In this document: positions 54,980 through 64,000 of the stretch, one piece after another
How positions within the stretch are numbered: position 1 is the first letter of the stretch
How the letters are laid out: each line of letters starts with the position of its first letter
NCBI GenBank assembly: GCA_023548195.1
Contig: JAJHZJ010000751.1
Location: 124,001 to 188,000, forward strand
Source: Bettongia penicillata ogilbyi
Lineage: Eukaryota > Chordata > Mammalia > Diprotodontia > Potoroidae
Direction of reading: 5' to 3'
DNA: 64,000 nt
Translations under genes and position numbers: made by a program
Notes under the pieces: generated by a model
Told to the model about the DNA's origin: nothing
The model's database searches: none
Seen by the model: the letters and a program-made list of their open reading frames with translations, nothing else

Positions 54980-55600
54980 CACAGAATATGACTGCTTGAA
55001 GGGAACTTGGAGGTCATCTAGTCCAATTCATTCATGAGATGAATCCACACCACACCAGGTCCTTCAGGTCCTGTTTGAAGATGAACGAAGAGGCGGAGAG
55101 AGCCACTCTTAAGGGAGCATGATCCACTTTAGGATAGTTAAAATTGCTACCTTCTTTCTCAACAACCTTAAATTTCCCTCTCTTAAATTTCTTCTCATTG
55201 CTCCTTATTCTGCACAACAAAACCAAAGAAAATAAGTCTCATGCCTCTTTGATGTAACAGTCCCTCAATACTTGAACACAGCTATCATGATCACCTTGAG
55301 TTATTTCTTTCTTTAGACTGAACATGTCTCAAACTAAAGGAATCAAGACCTTATACATGCTGGTTGCCGTCCTCTCATCATTTTCCTACTCAGTAATTTC
55401 ATTCTTAAGCAACAGCACCCAGAACTGAGTACAGTGCTCCAGATGATCTATGATTAAGAATACAGCAATGCCAATAGATCCCTATTGCAGAAAGCTAAGC
55501 CACTCTACAAAACCTAGAATCAAATACTTTGTTGACAGCCACATTTCACCACTATTGAACTTGTGATCCACTAAAACTGCCCAATAGTTTTCAGTGCAAC
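54980..55600 (-). repeat. L3/CR1-type LINE 3' region
   Basis: On the plus strand the CR1 order is seen in reverse: CACAGAATATG, GAACTTGGAGGTCATCTAGTCC, TTGCTCCTTATTCTGC, CTTTAGACTGAACATG, TTGCCGTCCTCTCATCATTTTCC, CACCCAGAACTGAGTACAGT, GCTCCAGATG. Matches the mammalian L3 / avian CR1 pattern. Confidence 0.7.
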
Positions 55601-56084
55601 TACTGTCTCTCTCTATCTCCTCCACCTTTTACTTGTCAGGTTGTTCATATCTCCCCATTGATTATCGCAATGCCTGGCAAAAAGGAAGAATGTAACAGAT
55701 GCTTTTTGATCTATGGATTGGTACTAGAGAATATATTTAATGTACACATCTTCCTGTTTCCTGATTTGTTTGATTTTTTTTCCGAAGAATTATGAATAAT
55801 GATCTCCATCATCATGTCTGTAATAGGACATTGCAGAATTTTTACAGAAACATAAGAAATTCCTTGTTTAAAGAAAGCTCACAAGGCTGTATTTTTTCTA
55901 CATAGTTAAATGTATTTTTAAAAATCTGCAACAAAAAGACACAACAAGGTCTCATATTCTCTGCTTTTCTTAATCAGTGGACTGATGCAAAATATGATCT
56001 GCTGGAGGAACTTTTCAGGGAAAACCAATCCATTTTTTGCTCATTTTTTTTTTCAAAATCAAGCATATAATCTTTGCACTCATT
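55601..56084. other. unassigned sequence
   Basis: Start may still belong to the CR1-like fragment. Otherwise nothing recognised. Confidence 0.3.
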
Positions 56085-56285
56085 GTTTTGGAGATGCTGT
56101 GGAAAGAACATTCAATTTAGAGTCTGGAGAGCTTAGATCAAATTCTGCCTTTAAATCTTTCTGGCTGTGCCCACTCTGAGTTAGTCACTTAATCTTTCTG
56201 GGGCTTAGCTTCCTTGTCCTGATAAGTAGGAATGATAACAATATTTGTTTTATATACTTCCCAGGTGTATTGTAGTAAAAACATT
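56085..56285 (+). repeat. MIR-type SINE
   Basis: TAGAGTCTGGAGAGCTTAG, GTTAGTCACTTAATCTTTCTGGGGC, GATAAGTAGGAATGATAACAATA. Confidence 0.75.
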
Positions 56286-56634
56286 TTATTAATTTTTAAG
56301 AATTATAAGGGAAACTTTAATTAATAATGCTAATGGTTGTATGTTCATAAAATTTAATGTTACAGAATTATAAATATTTTGCAAAGATATTAAGGAAAGT
56401 ATATCAATCAATAGTTGTTGACATACTGTGATTGCTCCTCCCAATCTTTCTGAAATTTCTTTGAAAATCAATTATTGAGTTTTCACTATAGTGGTCATCC
56501 CTATTTCCCAAAAGCAATTATTTTGGATTCTGCTATTGGGATGCCAAATTCCAATAGGTTACCTCTTATCTTATCTTGCTTAGAATCAGACTATCATCTC
56601 ACTTCCTGGGCAAAGTGGAGGGAATTTACATAGT
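56286..56634. other. unassigned sequence
   Basis: Nothing recognised. Confidence 0.3.
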
Positions 56635-57035
56635 AAATGCCAGGTACTGTGCTAAACACTCTAAAATATCTTATTTTATTCTCCCAAAAAACCTGAGGTA
56701 GGTTATATTATTGTCCCTATTTTACAATGGACGAAACTAAGACAGAGGTTAAGTGACTTCCCCACATGTTGTCTCACCTGGGAATGTCTATAGTCAGATC
56801 TGAATTCAGTTATTCCTCATTCTGAGACCAGAACTCTATCCATTGGACTACCTGTATGTCTCTATTCCCAACCACTCCTAACCTCCTTCTTCTACCTACT
56901 TTTGCTAGCTTCATTACAAGTGCTGTCTTCCCTCATTAGAAGGTAAATTTCTTGATAACAAGCACAGGAGTGCTTAATTGAATTTTATACCCAGCACTTA
57001 GCACAGTGTTTGACCTATAGTAAGTGATTCATAAA
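56635..57035. repeat. MIR (minus) and L2-type 3' end (plus)
   Basis: 56640-56865: AGGTACTGTGCTAAACAC, CTATTTTACAATGGACG, GGTTAAGTGACTTCCCC, AACTCTATCCATTGGAC. 56930-57035: AGAAGGTAAATTTCTTG, CACTTAGCACAGTGTTTGACC. Confidence 0.75.
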
Positions 57036-57039
57036 TATT

Positions 57040-57142
57040 CTATTTCTTTCTCTCTGTCTCTATTTCTCTGTGTGTGTCTCTGTGCCTTTCTTTGTGTCTG
57101 TCTCTGTCTTTCTGTTTGTCTCTGTCTTTCTGTCTCTCTTGG

Positions 57143-57176
<34 letters not shown>
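57040..57176. repeat. CT-rich (TCTG/TCTC)n then (CA)n tract
   Basis: Third CT-rich tract of the window, ending in about 11 CA units. Confidence 0.9.
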
Positions 57177-57837
57177 TTTGAAATTTTCTTCTCAACCACA
57201 GACTTCGTCCAAGTTTATTTGGCCAAACCTAGAATCTATTCCTTCCTGCTTTGGTTTTGTCAGATCTAATACCGTATTTTCCCATATTGCCCTGGGTGCT
57301 TTGTTGGGCCTCAATCGTGGTTGTTCTACTATTGTAACTCATGATACATCATTATAGAGTAGTCATGAAGATTTCATCACTTTCATGTCTCTTGTCCCTC
57401 TCTTTGGTTTCTTCTATAACTTCAATAAAGATGTTCTATTTCAGTCAAATTTCTAATTTAGCCAAATTAGCCAGCATGCCCTCTGAATATTCTTTACAAC
57501 TTCAATTGCATCTCACTGTTTTGTGATGCAGTACATCCTTCTAGATCTTCTTCAAACCATGAATGACTTTGAATTGTATCTTGCTACTGCATAAGTAGAT
57601 TAATTTTTGCTAGTTATGACAGCGTCTTGGTCCATTTTTGCTGTTGCTTGTTGTGACTGCTTTGTATTATCAAAAATGCACCACCTAAGAAATTATTGAG
57701 TCAAAACATAATTTCACTCAAGTCTCATTTCTCAAGGTCAAGAAGTTATTTAAACAGATGAAGTTAAAAAAATCTATAAACATGTACTAGGTCTTCTTTT
57801 CAACTATACCATTTCTTCTTGCTGGAAATTTACATTC
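57177..57837. other. unassigned sequence
   Basis: Nothing recognised. Confidence 0.3.
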
Positions 57838-58040
57838 ATGGTATCATAGATTTAGAACTAGAAGGAATCTCAGAGGCCAGATAGTTCCACCCCTTCACTT
57901 TTATTATGAAAGAAGGATTTAGGTACCAGGGCGTAAGTGATTTCCCAAAGTAACACCTCAAGTGAGTATCAAAGATAGAACTTGAATCTGGATCATTGAT
58001 GGCAGGACAAGTTCTCTTTCCTCTATATGACAAGCCTACA
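57838..58040 (-). repeat. MIR/Ther-type SINE
   Basis: ATCATAGATTTAGAACTAGAAGG, AGGCCAGATAGTTCC, GTGATTTCCCAAAGTAACAC, ACTTGAATCTGGATC. Confidence 0.75.
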
Positions 58041-58167
58041 TTTTGATTGCTAATGGGTAACCAATTCTGAAGTGTACTAGCTGTCTTCTCTATGACACAA
58101 TACAGTCAAATTCCTTTTCTCTTCGTGTAATATCAATTCTAGTGCTTTCCAAATGGTTCAGTGGAAG

Positions 58168-58400
58168 GGAGAAACATGAATTTATTAAGTGTTTATTATG
58201 TATCAGGCATCATGGCAAGCGTTTTACAAATATGTGCCACTCGATCGTTATAATAATCCTGGGAAGAAGAGACTATTATCTACCTTTTATTGATGAGGAA
58301 GCTGAGTCGGAGAGAAGTCCAAGGTCACAGTGAATTAATGTCTAAGACTGGACTTGTATTCAGATCTTTCTGACTTGAGACCTAACTAACCCTTGATCCA
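58168..58400 (-). repeat. MIR-type SINE
   Basis: TTTATTAAGTGTTTATTATG, GGCATCATGGCAAGCGTTTTAC, GATGAGGAAGCTGAG, AAGTCCAAGGTCACAG. Confidence 0.75.
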
Positions 58401-58959
58401 TTGAGAGATGAAGATGCCTCTTGAAAAGTGAAATAGATTAAGAATCAGAAAGTTTCAATGAGCTCCTTCTGATTGTCCAAATCAAGTAGATCTTGTGTTC
58501 CATGAAACTGATGTTTCTTTTTTTTCAATTTATTAATTTATTTTTTTCAGTTTTCAACATGCACTTTCATAAGTATTAAATTTCCTCCCCCTCCTTTTAA
58601 CCTCTCTCCCCTATATGGAATGTAATATTATATGATCTCTATACATATATTGCTATTAAATACATTTTAACACCAGTCACATTGCATAGAAGAATTCTAA
58701 TGAATGGAAGAAACCATGAGAGAAACAAAACAAAAAACTCTGAAACATAATAAAAAAGAAAAAAGTCTTTCATTCTGTGTTTTGAGTCCACAGTTCTTTC
58801 TTTGGATGTGGATGGTATTTTGCATCATCAGTCCTTTGGAAGTGTTTTAGGTCCTTGCATTTCTGAGTAGGACTAAGTGTATCAAAATCAGTCCTCGTAT
58901 ACAGTGGCTGTTACTTTGTATAACATTCTCCTGGTTCTGCTCACTTCACTCAGCATCAG

Positions 58960-61900
58960 TTCATATAAGACTTTCTAGGTTTTCCCAAAGTCTACCTGCT
59001 CATCATTTCTTATAGAACAATAGCAATCCATTATACTTATATACCACAATTTGTTCAGCCATTTCCCAAATGATGGCCAATCCCTTGATTTACAGTTCTT
59101 GACCACCACAAAAAGAGCTACTATAAATATTTTTGTATATGGGAGTCCTTTTCTCATCTTTATGATCTTTTTGGGATACAGCCCTAGAAGCAACATTGCT
59201 GGGTCAAAGAATATGCACATTTTTATAGCCCTTTGGGCATAGTTCCAAATTGCTCTCCAGAATGGTTGGATCAGCACACAACTCTACCAACAAAGAATTA
59301 GTGTTCCAACTCTCACATTTTCTCCAACATTTGTGATTTTCCTATTTTGTCATGTTAGTCAATCTGATAGGTGCGATGTGGTACCTCAGAATTGTTTGGT
59401 TTGCATCTCTGTCATCAAAAGCGATTAGATGATTTTTCATATGACTATAGATAGTTTTAATTTTTTTCATTTAAAAACTGTCCATATCCTTTGACTATTT
59501 ATCATTTGGAGAATGAATTCTATTCTTGTAAATTTGCCTCAGTTCTCTATATATTTTAGAAATGAGACCTTTATCACAGACACTAACTGTAAAAATTACT
59601 TCTCAGTTTTCTGCTTCCCTTCTAATCTTGCTTGCATTTGCGTTGTTTCTATAAAAAAACTTTTCAATTTAATCCAATCAAAATTATGCACTTGCATTTT
59701 GTAATTTTCTCTCTCTCTTGTTTGGTGACAAATTCCTCTACTATCCATAAATCTGATAGATGAACTATCCCTTGTTCCACTAATTTGTTTATAGTATCAC
59801 TTTTATACCTAGATTGTGCATCCATTTTGACTTTTTTCTCATATGCTATGTCAAACAGTGATCTATGGCCAATTTCCACCACACTTTTTCCAGTTTTCCC
59901 AGGAGTTTTTTTGTCAAACATTGAATTCTTATCCTAGAAGCAGAGGTCCTTGGGTTTATCAAACCCTAGATACCTATAGTCATTTAGTATTGCGTCCTGT
60001 GTACCTAATCTATTCCACCGATCTACCCCTCTATTTCTTAGCCAGTACTAAGTGGCTTTAATGATTGCTGCTTAATAATACAATTTAAGATCTGATAGTG
60101 CTAGGCCACCTTCTCTAGTTTTACCTTTCATTAGTTTCCTTGATATTCTGAACTTCTGTTCATCCAGAGGAATTTAGATAATATTTTTTCTAGCTTTATA
60201 AAATATTTTTGGTAGATTGATTGGTATGGCACTGAATACGTACGTTAATTTTGATAGAAATGTTGTTTTCATTATATTAGCTCTGCCTACCCATGAGCAA
60301 CTGATGTTTTTTCCAATTATTTATATCTGACCTTATTTGTGTAAAAAAGTATTTGTAATTGTGTGCCTATAGTCCTTGTGTTTATTTTGGCAAATAAACT
60401 CCCAGACAATCTGTACAGTAACTTTAAATAGAATTTCTCTTTCCATCTCTTAACTGTTGAGCTTTGTCAGTAATATACAGAAATGCAGATGATTTATGTG
60501 GGTTCATTTCATATCCTGCAATTTTGCAAAGTTGTTTATTATTTCAAAGAGATTTTAGTTGATTTTCCAGGATTCTCTCAGTATATCATCATATCATCTG
60601 CATAGAGTGATAACTTAGTTTCTTCTTTGTCTGTTCTAATTTCTTCAATTTATTTTCTTCTCTTATTGTTAAAGTTAACATTTCTAGCACCATACTGAAT
60701 AACAGTGGTGATAATGGACATCCTTTTTTCACCCTTGATATTATTGGAAATGCATCTGTCTTATCCATAATACATGTAATGCTTGCTAATGGTTTTAGGT
60801 AAATGTCATTTATCATTTTGAGGAAAACTCCATTTATTCCCACATTGTCCAGTGTTTTAAATAGGAATAGGTGTTGCATTTTGTCAAAAGTTTTTTTCTG
60901 CATCTATTGAGATTATCATATGATTTCTGTTAATTTTGTTGTTGTTATGATCAATTATGCTGATAAGTTTTCTAATATTAAACCAGTCCTGCATTCCTGG
61001 TATAAAGCTTTCCTGGTAAAGATCAAAGTATATTATTTTCATGATGATTTGTTGTAATCTCTTTTGCTAATAACAATTAAAATTCTTGCATCTATTTTCG
61101 TTAGGGAAATTGGTCTATAACTTTCTTTCTCTGTTTTTTCTCTTCCTGGTTTAGGTATCAGCACATTATTTGTACGATAAAAAGAATTTGGTTGAACTTC
61201 TTCATCTATCTTCCCAAATAGTCTATCCAGTATTAAAATTAATTGTTCTTTAAATGTTTGACGGAATTCTCATGTAAATCCATCTGGCACTGGAGATGTT
61301 TCCCTAGGGAGTTCATTGATACTTGTTCAATTCCTTTTTCTGGGGTGAGGTCATTTAAGTATTTTACTTCCCCTTCTGTTAATCTGGGCAATTTATGTTT
61401 TTGTAAATATTCATCCAATTCACTAAGATGGTCAAAGTAATGAGAATACAATTAATCAAAATAATTCCAGATTATTGTTTTAATTTCCACTTCATTGGTG
61501 ATCAATTCACCCCTTTCATTTTTGCTACTGGTAATTTGATTTTCTTTTTCTTTTTTTTTTTTTTACAAATCAAATTAATTGAAGGTCTATCAATTTTATT
61601 TTATTTTTCTCATAAAATTTTTAGTCCTACTTATTAATTCAGTAGTTTTCTTAATTTCAGTTTTGGTAACTTCTCATTTGGTTTTCAGTACATGTAATTT
61701 GATATTTAATTTGTTCTTTTTCTAGCTTTTTCAATTGCATGCCCAATTCATTGATCTCCTCTTTCTCTATTTTATTCCTATAACCATTCACAGGTATAAA
61801 ACTTCCCTTGAGAATTGCTTTCCCTTCATCCCATAAGTTTTGGTAGATTGCCTTACTGTTGTCATTGTCTTGAATGAAGTTACTGTTTCTATGATTTGTT

Positions 61901-62768
61901 GTTTGACACACTCATTCTTTAGGATTGGATTAGTTTCCAATTAATTTTTGGTCTCCTTGCACCTTCATATATACATATACATATATATTTATGTATATGT
62001 ATATACATATATACATACCTATGTAATATACATATACATATGTATATATGTATATTACAACGTGATCTGAAAAGGATGCATTGTTTCCTTCTGCATTTCT
62101 GCACTGGATTGTAGGGTTTTTAGTCCCTAGTACATGGTGAATTTTTATGTATGTGCCATGCACCACCAAGAAAAAGGGTATATTCCCTTCTATCCCTCTT
62201 CAGTTTTCTCTAGAGCTCTGTCATATCTACCTTCTCTATAATTTTTTTTATCTCCTTAACTTCTTTCTTGTTTATTTTGAATCTATATTTATCTAGTTCA
62301 GAGAGGGTGGGGATTTGATGTCCCCCACTAGTATAATTTTGCTTTGTATTTCTTCCTGTAATCAACTTAACTGCTCTTTTAAGATTTTGAATGCTGTACC
62401 CCTTCATACATATATGTTTATTAATGATATTTATTATTCCATTGTCTGTGGTGACTTAGCAAAATATAGTTTCCTTCCTTTCCTCTTTGATTAGATCTAT
62501 TTTTGCTTTTGCTTTGTCTCAGATTAAGATTGCTACCCCTGCATTTCTTTTTGTCTTCAGCAGAAGTATGTTTTCTGTTCCAGCCTTTTACCTTTAACCT
62601 AGTCTTATCTCCCTGTTTCAAATATGTTTCATGTAGACAACATCTTATAGGATTATAGTTCCTAATCCACTGTGCTATCTGCCTCCATTTTACAGGAGAG
62701 TTCATCCCATTTACATTCACACTGATGATTACTAGCTGTGTCTTTCTCTCCACCCTATCCCTCTCCAT
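58960..62768 (-). pseudogene. L1 ORF2 (endonuclease / reverse transcriptase) remnant
   Basis: N-terminal endonuclease from about 62768 (NVNGMNSP, ETYLKQGDKTRLKVKGW). The conserved KIDHILG motif reads KIHHVLG, so a catalytic aspartate is lost. The FSDH motif (about 62060-62070) is kept but followed by a TA repeat. The pre-RT region lies at 61239-61451. The reverse-transcriptase core is at 60589-60903 ([27 protein letters not shown]), with the FADD site out of frame. The C-terminus is at 58975-59277 (MLLLGLYPKK, LWYISIMDCYCSIRNDE). Several frameshifts and stops. Domains come in normal L1 order but are not functional. Confidence 0.88.
61963..62056. repeat. TA/CATA microsatellite inside L1 ORF2
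   Basis: About 95 bp of ATAC/ATGT/TA units directly after the endonuclease SDH motif of copy H. Confidence 0.9.
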
Positions 62769-63285
62769 TTATGCTTTTATTTTTCAATTGCCCCTTCCCT
62801 TCCTCAAAAGGAGTTTGCTTTTTGTCACCACTTCCATCAAATTTCTGTCCATTCTACCAGCCCCCCCTTACTTTTCTTTCCCCTTTCCCCTCCTATGCCT
62901 GTTGGGTAAGTTAGTTTTCTATACTTAACAGATTATCTTATCCCCACCTTGACCTAAATTCAATAAGAGTAAGCTCAAACCCTGCTCATCTCCCTGCCTT
63001 CTTTCATTCTACTATAATTTGACTTTGTCCCTCTTTGTGTGATGTAACTTACCTTTTCCTGCCTTCTACTTTCATCTTCTTTCATTAAAATCTTTTTTCA
63101 CCCCTTAATTAGTTTTTTTATCATCCTATCTGTTAATTTATACCCACACCCTCTCTTTATATGTGTCCTTTTAAATGCTGTAAAAAATATGTAATTCTCA
63201 TAACTAGCATCATCCTCCCACATAGGGATGCAAGCATTTTGCCCTTATTGAATAACATGTTTTTTTTTTTTCCCTGTGTACCTTT
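62769..63285 (-). other. L1 inter-ORF spacer, homologous to the HAL1 3' region
   Basis: About 500 bp between the ORF1 stop and ORF2, purine-rich on the element strand. Plus-strand landmarks TGTTGGGTAAGTTAG, AATAAGAGTAAGC, GATGTAACTTACC, CACATAGGGATGCAAGC parallel HAL1 CTGTAGGGTAAGATA, ATGAGAGTAAGG, GAGATAATTTACC, CATGTAGGAATGTAAAC in the same order. Confidence 0.7.
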
Positions 63286-64000
63286 TTATGCTTTTCTTGA
63301 GTCTTGTATTTGGAAATCAAATTTTCCATTGTGCTCTGGCCTTTTCATCACGAAAGTCTGCGTGTCCCTTATTTCATTGAATGTCCATCCCCTTGCCTGA
63401 AAGATTCTGCTCAGTTTTGTTTAGTAATTGATCCTTAGTTGTTGTCCAAGTTCTTTTGCCTTACAGAATATTATATTCCAATCCCTGTGAACTTTTAATA
63501 TAAAAACTGAAAGGTACTGTGTGGTCTTGACTATAGATTCTCCATTTTGAATTCTTTTTTTTCTGGCTGCTTATAGTAATTTCTCCTTGACCTGATAATT
63601 CTGGAATTTGACTACAATATTCCTTAGAGTTTTCAATTTGGGATCTCTTTAAGGAGGTGATCAGTGGATTTTTTAATGATTATTTTACCCTCTGGTTCTA
63701 GGATCCCGAGGCAATTTTCCTTGATAATTTCTTGGAAGGTACTACCTAGGCTCTTTCTTCATCATGGATTTCTAGTAGACCAATAGTTCTTAGATTATGT
63801 CTCCAAGATCTACTGTTCAGTTCATTTGTTTTTCCAATGAGATATTTCATGTTTTGTTCTATTTTTTTCATCTTTTAGATTTTGTTTCACTGATTCTTGA
63901 TGCCTCAGAGTCATTAGTTTCTATTTGTCCACTTTGATTTTGAACAGATAATTTTCTTCCCTTAGTTTTTGTATCTCCTTATCCATTTGATCAATTTTAC
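63286..64000 (-). pseudogene. L1 ORF1 C-terminal remnant of copy H (partial)
   Basis: From the window edge down to a stop near 63286-63288. CCAATGAGATATTTCATG, TCTGGTTCTAGGATC, CTTGACCTGATAATTCTGG are the plus-strand counterparts of the HAL1 ORF1 C-terminal half. No frame over 60 codons survives. Confidence 0.7.

Larger units (their letters stand above)
58519..64000 (-). mobile_element. L1 retrotransposon copy H, 5' end beyond the window
   Basis: Minus-strand L1 with the order ORF1 (partial), inter-ORF spacer, ORF2, 3' UTR and an A-rich end (plus-strand T8 near 58519 with TTTATTAATTTATTTTTTTCAG). This is the only two-ORF L1 of any length in the window. Its 3' end matches those of the HAL1 copies (AATTTATTTTT..AGTTTTCAACAT.CA.TTTCATAAG). 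Degenerate throughout. Confidence 0.9.

Noticed and set aside
1..64000. tRNA, 5S, U6, 7SK or other structural RNA genes
   Set aside because: Searched by eye for A/B boxes and characteristic starts. Only SINE heads resembling tRNA promoters were found.

Overview
The window reads as nuclear DNA of a marsupial, probably an opossum-type genome. It is AT-rich and CpG-poor, with dense old MIR and L2 fragments and tRNA-derived SINEs whose tails match an RTE/BovB-type LINE. Above all it carries many copies of a LINE-1-derived family that has ORF1 but no ORF2 (half-L1, HAL1), as known from Monodelphis. The species is an inference. I found no host protein-coding gene, no functional RNA gene and no CRISPR. 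The window looks intergenic or deep intronic, and every long open frame is either a retrotransposon remnant or a low-complexity artefact.

Layout. 1-970: unassigned sequence and an (AT)n tract. 970-3262: HAL1 copy A (minus), 5'-truncated. 3400-12660: ancient repeats, a solo LTR (6494-7017) inserted in a MIR, an RTE/BovB-like LINE end (7381-7730) and microsatellites. 12846-18424: HAL1 copy B (minus), split by full-length copy C (14489-17392, minus) with a perfect 15-bp target-site duplication. 18484-18868: polypurine tract. 19971-22922: full-length HAL1 D (plus). 23115-24620: SINEs. 24871-28978: degraded endogenous retrovirus (minus) whose downstream LTR is interrupted by HAL1 E (24955-26504, plus). 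29171-31261: largely unique. 32273-34912: HAL1 F (plus) and an older L1-type element G (minus), tail to tail. 35-58 kb: SINE, MIR, L2 and CR1 fragments, microsatellites and several kilobases of apparently unique sequence. 58519-64000: a degenerate L1 (minus, copy H) with ORF2, a pyrimidine-rich inter-ORF spacer and the end of ORF1, running off the window.

The elements explain one another. Copy H is a two-ORF L1. Its ORF1, inter-ORF spacer and 3' end all resemble the HAL1 copies, so HAL1 reads as L1 minus ORF2, copied in trans through a shared 3' end. The SINEs share their tail with the RTE fragment, suggesting a second LINE/SINE partnership. All coding frames seen here are broken.

I did not find a new biological system. 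The best leads are: a 104-bp block in HAL1 C almost identical to the host copy B although the two elements are otherwise far more diverged; HAL1 E, which looks like an endonuclease-independent insertion or a microhomology deletion; two unrelated 5' regions on the same HAL1 body; a recurring open frame in the HAL1 3' region; and a 78-bp higher-order repeat in a CT-rich tract.
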